The notes under the pieces were generated by a model that was not told the DNA's origin, made no database searches, and saw only the letters and a list, made by a program, of their open reading frames with translations. From the NCBI GenBank assembly GCA_016876055.1, contig VHDM01000046.1, forward strand, positions 1 through 8,750: a stretch of 8,750 nucleotides of DNA, read 5' to 3'. The position numbers and the translations under genes are program-made. Source of the DNA: Verrucomicrobiota bacterium. GTDB taxonomy: Bacteria; Verrucomicrobiota; Verrucomicrobiia; Methylacidiphilales; Verrucolacustridaceae. This document shows, piece after piece, positions 1 to 7,492 of this stretch (its first letter is position 1; each line of letters opens with the position of its first letter).

Positions 1-2661
1 CCCCAAACTCATCACCATCCCTAGACTGACAAGTCCGCGGTATTCTCCCAAAAGCATTGACCCAAAGCCAAAAAGGGTCGTCATCGCGGACAGAATCACC
101 GCCTTGCCGGTGCTGGACTCAAAAATTCTAACTTTCCCCTCTTCCCGGTACCGGGCCATCACATAGACCCCAAAGGCCACGCCGATCCCCAGCAACATGG
201 GCAGAGTGACGATATTCGCAGGATTCAGCTGGATTTTAAAGAATCCCAGCAAGCCAAACATCCAAAGAATCCCGATCGCCAAAGGCAACAACGTCAGCAA
301 CACATCCTGAAGCCTTCGAAAGAGCAGGAAGATCAGCACCACCACCACCCCGGCCGCATACAAGGCCGCCTGGACGTAACTTTCCTTGAGCAGATCGATA
401 TATTCCAGGTTCATCACGGGGGTGCCGGTGGCTTCCGGGGCCACCCTCTGGATCTCCTCGACAAACTCCTCCGTCGGTTTCCGCTCCCAGACGTCCACGG
501 CTGGCTCGATCTCCAGGAGCACCTTGCCGTTTTTGGAAAGATACCGTTGCTTGAGCTCCGGGGGCAGATCCTCGGAGGTGAGCGGACGGTCTCCCCGTTG
601 GGTTTTAAGCCAACCCAGGTTCTGGACGATTGAGCCCACCAGCTTCACCTGATGGCGCTGCAACCTTTGCTCCGCCTCTGCGGGATCCAGCTTGTCGAGG
701 GCGGCCACCGCCCGTTCCAGCGGCGGGATCAGCTTTTCAAAGGTCTCGACCGCCTGGCGCGCCCGCTTGGAAAGACCGAGGTACGACTTGGCCTGCTTGG
801 CCCCCTCTTGGGAGGACTCAAGCAGGAATTCCAGGTCCTGCTTCGCCTTGGCAACGTCCACTTTTTGCTCTCTGCCGGTCTCAAGGCTGATCTGCCCCGC
901 CACCTGCGCGATCCGTTTCACCTCTCCCATGCGCTTGTTTTGGTCGCGCGGGACAAAATCCCCAAGGGTCCGCACCTTGCTCACCGCGGCCTTCTCCCGA
1001 AGTTCATCAGCCATGCGGTCGGCCTGCTCGACACTTTCGGCGATGGCGACCCCGTAAATGACCGAGCCCTTGCCCGTGTCCAGCAACTCCCGGGTCAGCT
1101 GGACAGACTCCATTCCCGGGTTTTGCAGATGCAAAAGATTATAGTCGAAGGTGACTTTCCGTGACTGGTTCCAGGCAAACCAGGTCAAGACCGCCGCGCC
1201 CGCCAGCACCAAATACGGATGGGAGGTCAGGTTGCGGTCCAGCTTTTTCCCAAAACCAAAACGTAATAGCGCTCCCTTCTTGAGGGCCGTGCTCTCCCGG
1301 TCCCGCCATAACAGCAGCGCTGGCAACACGGAAAGGCTGGCCGCCAGCGCCAGCAAGACGCCCGTGCCGGCGATCCAGCCCAGTTCGGTCAGGCCGGTAA
1401 AGTCGTTAAAACACATCGCGTAAAACGCGGCGGCCGTGGTTCCACCCCCGGTAAGCAAGGCGGAGCCCGTGGTGGCCATGGTATTTTCCACCGATTCCGC
1501 CGGGCTTCGTCCCCGGCTCACATCCTCCTCGTACCTCCCCAGGAATTGGATCCCAAAGTCGATCCCCAATCCCAGGATCATCACAATGAAGGCTTGGGAA
1601 ATGATGTTCAGATGTCCGATGAAGGCCGTGGTCAGCCCCAAACAAACCACAATGCTGGCCAGCAGTGCCAAGATCGCCATCAGGGGCCGGGTGAATTCCC
1701 CGTAGGCGATCAAAAACAGGATCACGATCAGGGTCAGGGTGAGCATCGAGGCAAAAATCATGTCCCGCTCGCTCTGGCGCAGTTCGTCGTCCAAGAGTAC
1801 CGGTTCGCCGGTGACCCCCATCGTCACATTGGGAAATGCCGGCCGGGTTTGCTCGACGAGCTTGCGCACTCGCTGGATGACCCCGCTGAATGGGGTGGCG
1901 CTTTTTTGTTCCTCCACGCTGGGCCGCAGAAGCATCAGGATGGTTTTTCCATCCTCCCCGAGGCTGAGGTATTCGTTCTTGAGCAGGTCCGCCTCGAATT
2001 CCGAAAGCTCTCCCAAGCCCTGCGTTGCGTTTCCTTCCCCCAACGGTTTTTCAAGGTCCTTGGCCAGACGCTTGAGATTTCGAACAAACTCCTCAATAAA
2101 CGGAATGAATTCCTGCCAGTTGGAGGATTTGCGGAGGTAGGGGTCGTTAAACTTGGCGGAGGCCTCCCCGAGGATCCCATTCAGGTTGAGGGCCTGCTTA
2201 TTTCCTTTGACCAGGGCCGCTAACTCCTCCATTTGCCGCCGAATCCCGGTCAGTCGCTCTTCGTCAGCCAGCAAGAGCAACCGGTCAGCCATCGGGGAAA
2301 AGTCATGCCGGTAATACGCCCGTGACAACCCTTTCTCCGTTTTCAGTTTTTCCGCCAAGTGATTGGCCGCTTGGCGGCTCGCTTTGAGGTCGTCGCTCCT
2401 CAAAACCACAACGATTTCATCCCGGACGTCAAACTCCTCCATGTAGGCCAAATACTTTTGAAACACCGGCGAATCCTTGCGGATGAGATCCAGCGTGCTG
2501 TTGCGGATGACCAACCCTGTTCCGGTCAGGATGCCGGCCACCGCCACCAGACCCAAAGTCGCCCCCAGGATCAGATTCCGCCGGGCCACAACGATTTTGG
2601 CCCAAGCCCGCAACAGGCGCTGGATCCTGCCCGGCAACGGGCTTCCGCCATTCCCGCTCAT
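1..2661 (-). CDS. MMPL/HpnN-like RND-family membrane transporter, C-terminus cut by window edge
   Basis: The minus strand is open from an ATG at 2661 to the left edge (887 codons, no stop). The protein has RND architecture: a transmembrane helix at about residues 30-50; a periplasmic domain (51-300) rich in charged helices; five or six helices at about 302-452; another at 482-498; a second periplasmic domain (500-762) with a long heptad-like segment near 590-670; then helices from about 763. Family-type motifs are GLGIDFG in TM4 (D368), FDYNLLHLQNP (505-515), GIGVAFGVYV in TM10 and TTLFGFGSMLLGEYRGL in TM11. By family knowledge these proton-driven pumps move lipids or hydrophobic compounds; HpnN carries hopanoids to the outer membrane. 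The second-half motifs and the DLPPELKQRY stretch look HpnN-like to me, but the substrate is unproven. Only about one helix and a tail should be missing. TM10 lacks the acidic residue seen in TM4. The start lies 7 bases after the upstream stop; ATG 2651 is an alternative. Confidence 0.92.
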   Translation of the reverse strand, partial: MSGNGGSPLPGRIQRLLRAWAKIVVARRNLILGATLGLVAVAGILTGTGLVIRNSTLDLIRKDSPVFQKYLAYMEEFDVRDEIVVVLRSDDLKASRQAANHLAEKLKTEKGLSRAYYRHDFSPMADRLLLLADEERLTGIRRQMEELAALVKGNKQALNLNGILGEASAKFNDPYLRKSSNWQEFIPFIEEFVRNLKRLAKDLEKPLGEGNATQGLGELSEFEADLLKNEYLSLGEDGKTILMLLRPSVEEQKSATPFSGVIQRVRKLVEQTRPAFPNVTMGVTGEPVLLDDELRQSERDMIFASMLTLTLIVILFLIAYGEFTRPLMAILALLASIVVCLGLTTAFIGHLNIISQAFIVMILGLGIDFGIQFLGRYEEDVSRGRSPAESVENTMATTGSALLTGGGTTAAAFYAMCFNDFTGLTELGWIAGTGVLLALAASLSVLPALLLWRDRESTALKKGALLRFGFGKKLDRNLTSHPYLVLAGAAVLTWFAWNQSRKVTFDYNLLHLQNPGMESVQLTRELLDTGKGSVIYGVAIAESVEQADRMADELREKAAVSKVRTLGDFVPRDQNKRMGEVKRIAQVAGQISLETGREQKVDVAKAKQDLEFLLESSQEGAKQAKSYLGLSKRARQAVETFEKLIPPLERAVAALDKLDPAEAEQRLQRHQVKLVGSIVQNLGWLKTQRGDRPLTSEDLPPELKQRYLSKNGKVLLEIEPAVDVWERKPTEEFVEEIQRVAPEATGTPVMNLEYIDLLKESYVQAALYAAGVVVVLIFLLFRRLQDVLLTLLPLAIGILWMFGLLGFFKIQLNPANIVTLPMLLGIGVAFGVYVMARYREEGKVRIFESSTGKAVILSAMTTLFGFGSMLLGEYRGLVSLGMVMSLG

Positions 2662-2668
2662 CCCCGAT

Positions 2669-2947
2669 TCAGACCGCGGCGCGGGCCTTCTCCTTCTTTT
2701 GCTCCCATTCCTCCCGGATCCCCCGAAGGTCCCGGCGTAACTCCTCCTGCAGGACCTCAGCCTCCTCAAAAGCCCCAGCCGCCTTGGCACCGGCGATCTT
2801 GGCGCCCAGGAAAGTCTCCCTTTCAGCCATTTTGGCCCGATAGGTTTCGTCCACCTCAGCCAATTTCTTCTTTTGTTCCGGGGTCAGCTTTCGCTCTGGT
2901 TCCGTGGATGCTAACCGCTCCATCGCAAGCTCATACGCGGTCTTCAT
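2669..2947 (-). CDS. Small charged coiled-coil protein of unknown function, coupled to the RND transporter
   Basis: This 92-residue protein begins MKTAYELAMERL and ends in TGA. After a short N-terminal segment (1-22) it carries LTPEQKKKLAEVDETY (about 22-37). The rest is almost wholly predicted helix, rich in Glu, Lys, Arg and Ala, with heptad-like spacing (about 22-90). There is no signal peptide, membrane segment or cysteine, so it is probably cytoplasmic. I know no function for it. It resembles short hypothetical proteins I recall from Verrucomicrobiota, which I could not confirm. It is codirectional with the transporter, whose ATG follows the stop after 7 bases, so the two are probably co-transcribed. 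The low-complexity composition could raise doubt, but the ATG start, operon-like spacing, full length without stops and absence of a better frame on the other strand support a real gene. Confidence 0.78.
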   Translation of the reverse strand: MKTAYELAMERLASTEPERKLTPEQKKKLAEVDETYRAKMAERETFLGAKIAGAKAAGAFEEAEVLQEELRRDLRGIREEWEQKKEKARAAV

Positions 2948-2956
2948 AAGCTTGAA

Positions 2957-2985
2957 ATTCTAAAAAAAGTCCCCTTGCCCGTCCA
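2957..2985 (-). promoter_or_regulatory. Possible sigma-70-type promoter for the small gene and transporter
   Basis: Read on the minus strand, TGGACG (2985-2980, four of six matches to TTGACA) is followed by a 17-base spacer ending in six Ts, then TAGAAT (2962-2957, five of six matches to TATAAT). Transcription would begin around 2950, only a few bases before the ATG at 2947, giving a leaderless or near-leaderless mRNA. That fits the lack of any Shine-Dalgarno sequence there. The assignment rests on pattern matching alone. Confidence 0.4.
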
Positions 2986-3039
2986 TCCGTAACCTTTCGT
3001 CACCTTGCTCCCCTCCTCCCGCTCAGGCTAGAGTGCTGG

Positions 3040-4254
3040 GTGGATTTCGCATCCCTTCAGTTAGCTCCTTCCATCCTGAAAGCGGTGGAAGAACTCGGCT
3101 TCAAGGAGCCCACCCCCATTCAGGCTCAGGCCATCCCCGTCGCCCTGACCGGGCGGGATCTGATCGGTTCGGCTCAGACCGGCACCGGCAAAACCGCCGC
3201 CTTTGCCCTGCCCATCCTCCAGCATCTTGAAAAACCGGGACGGCTCCGCGCTCTCATCCTCGAGCCCACCCGGGAACTGGCCGACCAGGTCGCCGAAGCC
3301 CTGCGCAAATTCTCCAAGCACACCGGCCTGCGCATCGGCCTGATCTACGGAGGCGTGGGTTACGGCAGTCAACGGGAACAGATTGCCCGGGGCATGGATA
3401 TCCTGGTGGCTACCCCTGGCCGCCTTCTTGACTTCATGGACCAGGGGGAAATCCACCTCGCCCATCTCACCCATCTCGTTTTGGACGAGGTCGACCGGAT
3501 GCTCGACATGGGCTTCCTCCCCGACGTCAAAAAGATCGTCGGCTTCTGCCCCTCCAAGCGCCAAACCCTCTTTTTCTCCGCCACCGTCCCGCCGGAAATT
3601 GAACGCCTTACCTCCTGGGTACTGCGCGATCCCCTGACCATTGAAATCGGTCTGCGCCGCTCCGCCGCCGAGACCGTCAGTCATGCCCTTTACCCGGTCG
3701 CCTCGGACCAGAAGCACGAGCTCCTCCTCGGCCTGCTGGAAAAAACCCATTACGAAAGCGTCATTGTCTTCTGCCGGACCAAAATGGGCGCGGATCGGGT
3801 CGCAGCCAGCCTCACCCACCTGCCCCATCCCGTCGGCGTCATGCATTCCGATCGCTCCCAAGGCGAGCGAAACGAGGCTCTCGCCGGGTTTCGCTCCGGA
3901 AAATATCCGGTGCTCGTCGCCACCGACATCGCCGCCCGGGGGCTCGACATTGCCGGCGTCACCCATGTCATCAACTATGATGTGCCCCAACATCCCGAGG
4001 ATTACGTCCACCGGATCGGCCGTACCGGCCGGGCCGCCACGGAGGGCGATGCCTTAACTCTTTTCGTGGCCGAGGAGCTTCCGTACGTCGAAGCGATTGA
4101 ACGCCTCATCCAGCAGAAGCTCCCCCGTAAGAAATTGGACAACTTCGCCTATAAATTTACGGCGCTTTTTGAGGAGGGCCATACCGTCGCCCACACCCGC
4201 ACCCGCGGCGTCCGCACCGCCCGCGGCTACAGTTTCGGAGCCAGACGCCGGTAG
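3040..4254 (+). CDS. DEAD-box ATP-dependent RNA helicase, RhlE-like
   Basis: This 404-residue protein unwinds or remodels RNA using ATP, typically in ribosome assembly, mRNA decay or cold adaptation. All core motifs are visible in order: Q motif (F3 plus the FKEPTPIQ stretch at 21-28), motif I AQTGTGKT (45-52), Ia PTREL (76-80), GG (104-105), Ib TPGR (125-128), motif II DEVD (149-152), motif III SAT (180-182), motif IV VIVFCRT (241-247), motif V ATDIAARGLDI (294-304) and motif VI HRIGRTGRA (324-332). A short basic tail (RTRGVRTARG, then ARRR) probably aids RNA binding. Motif II reads DEVD rather than DEAD. The sequence after it (RMLDMGFLPD) is typical of the RhlE group, though the paralogue name is uncertain. 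The start is a GTG at 3040, placed just before the Q motif; no good Shine-Dalgarno precedes it. It is a lone plus-strand gene, divergent from the small gene and convergent with argG. Confidence 0.96.
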   Translation: MDFASLQLAPSILKAVEELGFKEPTPIQAQAIPVALTGRDLIGSAQTGTGKTAAFALPILQHLEKPGRLRALILEPTRELADQVAEALRKFSKHTGLRIGLIYGGVGYGSQREQIARGMDILVATPGRLLDFMDQGEIHLAHLTHLVLDEVDRMLDMGFLPDVKKIVGFCPSKRQTLFFSATVPPEIERLTSWVLRDPLTIEIGLRRSAAETVSHALYPVASDQKHELLLGLLEKTHYESVIVFCRTKMGADRVAASLTHLPHPVGVMHSDRSQGERNEALAGFRSGKYPVLVATDIAARGLDIAGVTHVINYDVPQHPEDYVHRIGRTGRAATEGDALTLFVAEELPYVEAIERLIQQKLPRKKLDNFAYKFTALFEEGHTVAHTRTRGVRTARGYSFGARRR

Positions 4255-4281
4255 TCGTTAGCCCCCTGGAGACCATAGACC

Positions 4282-4301
4282 CCGGGCTCCTGGGAGGCCG
4301 G
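4282..4301. terminator. GC-rich hairpin between convergent helicase and argG genes
   Basis: Left arm CCGGGCTCC (4282-4290) pairs with right arm GGAGGCCGG (4293-4301) apart from one central G-G mismatch; opening the innermost pair gives a 4-base loop. The hairpin sits midway in the 67-base gap between the two converging stop codons, where a shared terminator is expected. No T-run follows on either strand, so it is not a classical intrinsic terminator. It may act bidirectionally as a roadblock or mRNA 3'-end stabiliser. Confidence 0.4.
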
Positions 4302-4321
4302 TGCTCCGAACCTTGGAAACG

Positions 4322-5545
4322 TTAAGTTTTCTTACCGACCTGCGCCGCCACTTTTAATCGCAGCGCATTCAGCCGAATGAATCCCGTCGCATCGTCCTGG
4401 TTATAAGCCTGGGTCGGGTCCGCCTCCATGGTGGCGATGTCCGGATGGTAGAGGCTAAGTGGGGATTTTCTTCCCGCCGCATAGATTCCGCCTTTGTACA
4501 ACTTCACCCGAACTGTGCCGGAGACGTTCTTTTGGCTCTCCTCCACCAAAGCCTGCAGAGCCAACCGTTCCGGAGAAAACCAGAATCCGTAGTAAACCAG
4601 CTCGCTGTACCGCGGAATCAAGCTGTCCCGCAGGTGCATCACTTCCCGGTCCATCGTCAGGCTCTCCATCTGCCGGTGGGCAAAATGGAGAATGGCCCCG
4701 CCCGGGGTTTCATACACGCCTCGGCTCTTCATCCCCACAAACCGGTTTTCCACCATGTCGACCCGCCCCACCCCGTGCTTGCCACCAAGCTTGTTGAGAA
4801 CCTTCATCACCCCCAGCGGTGACAGTTTCCGGCCGTTTACCGCCACACAGTTGCCTTTCCGAAACTCGAGCGTCACGTACTCCGACCGATTGGGCGCGTC
4901 TTCCGGTGAGACCGAGAGAGTGAACATTTTCTTGTTGGAGGCCGCAAAGGCATCAAACCACGGATCCTCCAGCATCCCGGCCTCATAGGAGATGTGGAGT
5001 AGGTTCCGGTCCATCGAGTACGGCTGCTTGGCGCTGGCCTGGACCGGAATCCCCTTCTCCTCACAGTAATGGATCATTTCCTGCCGGCCCGGGAACTGCT
5101 GCCGGAACCGCTCATCCCGCCATGGCGCAATCACGTCCACGTTCGGACTCAGCGCCGCCGCCGTCAGCTCGAACCGAACCTGATCATTTCCTTTCCCGGT
5201 TGCCCCATGGGCCAAGGCCTGTGCCTTTTCTTTCCGCGCGATCTCCACCATCCGTTTTGCGATCAGCGGCCGGGCAATGGATGTGCCCAGGAAGTATTGC
5301 CCCTCGTAGATCGCCCCTGCCCGCATCATCGGAAAGATGAAGTTCCGCGCGAACTCCTCCTGCAGGTCGTCGATGTACACCTTGCTGGCGCCGGTCCGCT
5401 GGGCCTTGGCGTTGAGCCCCTGCAACTCCTCCTCTTGGCCGATATTGGCGCAAAACGCGATCACCTCGGCGTCGTAAGTCTCCTTGAGCCAGGCGAGTAG
5501 CACGGAGGTGTCGAGACCTCCGGAATAGGCGAGCACGATTTTCAT
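4322..5545 (-). CDS. argG: Argininosuccinate synthase
   Basis: This 407-residue cytoplasmic enzyme joins citrulline and aspartate, using ATP (to AMP and PPi), to form argininosuccinate, the penultimate step of arginine synthesis. The N-terminal nucleotide-binding signature AYSGGLDTS is at 6-14. The family motif GATGKGNDQVRFE is at 114-126, YSMDRNLLHISYEAG at 176-190, and the GRVDMVENRFVGMKSRGVYE block at about 260-279. Length matches the usual 400-410-residue bacterial type. The ATG at 5545 is chosen because the nucleotide-binding strand begins at once (MKIVLAYSGG), although the upstream region is pyrimidine-rich and has no Shine-Dalgarno. It starts 33 bases after the dxs stop and is probably the last gene of the his-xseB-dxs-argG run. 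No argH or other arginine gene is in the window, so the pathway is dispersed or lies outside. Convergent with the helicase. Confidence 0.98.
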   Translation of the reverse strand: MKIVLAYSGGLDTSVLLAWLKETYDAEVIAFCANIGQEEELQGLNAKAQRTGASKVYIDDLQEEFARNFIFPMMRAGAIYEGQYFLGTSIARPLIAKRMVEIARKEKAQALAHGATGKGNDQVRFELTAAALSPNVDVIAPWRDERFRQQFPGRQEMIHYCEEKGIPVQASAKQPYSMDRNLLHISYEAGMLEDPWFDAFAASNKKMFTLSVSPEDAPNRSEYVTLEFRKGNCVAVNGRKLSPLGVMKVLNKLGGKHGVGRVDMVENRFVGMKSRGVYETPGGAILHFAHRQMESLTMDREVMHLRDSLIPRYSELVYYGFWFSPERLALQALVEESQKNVSGTVRVKLYKGGIYAAGRKSPLSLYHPDIATMEADPTQAYNQDDATGFIRLNALRLKVAAQVGKKT

Positions 5546-5578
5546 CGGGAAGGAAAGTGGGCCGGGATCCGCAAGGGA

Positions 5579-7483
5579 TCAGGCCGCGGTGGGCTGGAGC
5601 TTACGGCCCGCGCCCTTGATTCGGGTCAAGTAGGGAGCGAGCTTCTCCTTAGCGGCCGCCACGCTGACCCCGTACCGCTCCCGCAGGGCGTCCGGCTTGC
5701 CATGGTCCACAAACTCGTCCGGCCAGCCGATCCGCACCACCGGTGGGGAGATGCCCAGTTCGGCCAGCTCCTCAAGAATCACACTGCCGAATCCACCCTT
5801 GAGAACGTGGTCCTCGAAGGTGACGATGACCTCGGCGCTCTTGGCAAACAGTTCGAGCATGGCGGTGTCGAGCGGCTTCGCGAAGCGGGCGTTGATCACG
5901 GCCGCCTCGACTCCCTCCTCCTTGAGTTCGTCGGAAAGTTTCAGCGCCAGCGGCAACATCTGCCCGTACGACCAGATCACCACCTTCTTGCCGTGCCGGA
6001 TCACCTCGGCCTTGCCGATCGGCAGGGCCATCGGGGCCTTCTTGATCGCGGCGTTCGGGCCAGTGCCCCGGGGATACCGGATCGCGCTCGGGCCGTTGTG
6101 CATGCTGGCCGTGTACAGCATGTCGACAAACTCGTCCTCATCCTTGGGGGACATGTGAATGATGTTTGGCACGCCCCGCATGTAGGAGATGTCGAAAAGG
6201 CCGTGGTGGGTCGGGCCGTCGTCACCGGAAAGGCCGCCCCGGTCCATGCAGAAAACCACGGGAAGGTTTTGCAGACAGACATCGTGAATGATCTGGTCGT
6301 AGGCCCGCTGCAGGAAGGTGGAGTAGATCGCGCAGAAGGGCTTGAAGCCCTTGGTGGCCATGCCGGCGGCAAAGAGCACCGCGTGTTCCTCGGCGATGCC
6401 GACATCGAAATACCGGTCCGGGTGCTTGGGCTGGAAACGGTCGAGTCCCGTGCCATTGGGCATCGCCCCGGTGATTGCCACAATCCGCGGGTCGCCCTCG
6501 GCCAGTTTGGCGAGATGATCGGCAAACACCTCGCTGAAGGTGGGTTGGCCAAGGGATTTGGTCTCGCCGGTTTCCGGGTCGTACGGGCCGAGCCCGTGAA
6601 ACTTTTTCTGCTTCACCAGCGCCGGTTCAAAGCCCTTGCCCTTCACCGTGACCACATGGAGGATCACCGGAAAGCTCTGGACCTTCAGGAACTCAAACAT
6701 CTTGATGAGGGACGGGATGTCGTGCCCATCCACCGGCCCGTAGTAGGTCACCCCCAGTTCTTCGAAAATCACGCTGGGGAATATCATCCCCTTCACATGC
6801 TCCTCGGCCCGCCGGGCCACCTTCAGCGCCTTCGCCCCGCCCATTTTTTCAATAAAGTGGGCGGCTCGCTCATGCAAATGGACGAAACGGGAATCGGTGG
6901 TGATCTTGTTTAGGTAGCCGGCGATCGCTCCGACATTCTTGTCAATGGACCATTTGTTGTCGTTGAGGATCGTAATCAGCCGCTTGGTGTGATGGGAGAC
7001 GTTGTTGAGAGCCTCATAGGTAATCCCGCAGGTGAAGGCCGCATCGCCGGCCAGACAAATGACATGCTCCTTGCCGCCCCGCATGTCTCGGGCGGTCGCC
7101 ATGCCGAGGGCCGCGGAAAGGGCGGTACCCGCGTGGCCGGCCCCGAAGCAGTCATGTTTACTCTCGCTCCGCAGCATGAAGCCGTTGAGCCCGCCGGGTT
7201 GCCGGATGGTGTGGAAACGATCCCGCCGGCCGGTGAGGAGCTTGTGGACGTAGGCCTGATGGCTGACGTCAAAAATGAAATGATCCGTCGGGGTGTCGAA
7301 GACCCGGTGCAGGGCGATCGTCAGCTCCACCACGCCCAGATTGGGTCCGAGGTGCCCGCCGGTCTTACTCAGGACATCGATAAGCTCTTCCCGAATTTCC
7401 TCCGCGAGTCGCGGCAGGTCCTCCAAGGGAAGCTTTTTGACGTCCTGGGGACCCTTGATCGAGTCCAGCAAAGGAGTGGCCAT
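5579..7483 (-). CDS. dxs: 1-deoxy-D-xylulose-5-phosphate synthase
   Basis: This 634-residue ThDP enzyme condenses pyruvate and glyceraldehyde 3-phosphate into DXP, the first step of the MEP route to isoprenoids and a precursor of thiamine and pyridoxal. Visible features are TGGHLGPNLG (41-50, His44), FDVSHQAY (71-78, His75), GAGHAGT (114-120, His117), the ThDP/Mg segment GDAAFTCGITYEALNN (146-161), LNDNKWSI (173-180), IAEEHAV (363-369, catalytic Glu365), YSTFLQRAYDQ (387-397), DRGGLSGDDGPTHHG (414-428) and YPRGTG (470-475). These correspond to the three transketolase-like domains in order. The usual GDG of the ThDP motif is GDA here, which I think is a lineage variant rather than loss of function. 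The ATG at 7483 follows the xseB stop by 9 bases with no Shine-Dalgarno. The neighbour order xseB-dxs recalls the enterobacterial xseB-ispA-dxs cluster, but ispA is absent here. Confidence 0.98.
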   Translation of the reverse strand: MATPLLDSIKGPQDVKKLPLEDLPRLAEEIREELIDVLSKTGGHLGPNLGVVELTIALHRVFDTPTDHFIFDVSHQAYVHKLLTGRRDRFHTIRQPGGLNGFMLRSESKHDCFGAGHAGTALSAALGMATARDMRGGKEHVICLAGDAAFTCGITYEALNNVSHHTKRLITILNDNKWSIDKNVGAIAGYLNKITTDSRFVHLHERAAHFIEKMGGAKALKVARRAEEHVKGMIFPSVIFEELGVTYYGPVDGHDIPSLIKMFEFLKVQSFPVILHVVTVKGKGFEPALVKQKKFHGLGPYDPETGETKSLGQPTFSEVFADHLAKLAEGDPRIVAITGAMPNGTGLDRFQPKHPDRYFDVGIAEEHAVLFAAGMATKGFKPFCAIYSTFLQRAYDQIIHDVCLQNLPVVFCMDRGGLSGDDGPTHHGLFDISYMRGVPNIIHMSPKDEDEFVDMLYTASMHNGPSAIRYPRGTGPNAAIKKAPMALPIGKAEVIRHGKKVVIWSYGQMLPLALKLSDELKEEGVEAAVINARFAKPLDTAMLELFAKSAEVIVTFEDHVLKGGFGSVILEELAELGISPPVVRIGWPDEFVDHGKPDALRERYGVSVAAAKEKLAPYLTRIKGAGRKLQPTAA

Positions 7484-7492
7484 AAGAGTTGG

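Noticed and set aside
1546..2223. 225-residue plus-strand open frame, and others between 386 and 2949
   Set aside because: They all lie opposite the continuous transporter frame or the small gene and have atypical His/Gln/Pro/Arg-rich composition.
2948..3039. A promoter for the helicase on the plus strand
   Set aside because: A TTGAAA at 2952-2957 resembles a -35 box, but no matching -10 hexamer lies at a suitable distance, so no site is called.
3061..4011. 316-residue open frame on the minus strand across the helicase
   Set aside because: It lies wholly opposite a helicase with every motif intact. Its Gly/Asp/Glu-rich sequence matches no family I know and is what GC-biased codons produce in an antisense frame.
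5702..6913. 403-residue open frame on the plus strand opposite dxs
   Set aside because: It is a shadow of dxs: rich in His, Arg and Gly, with no domain signature, and fully covered by a well-conserved gene.
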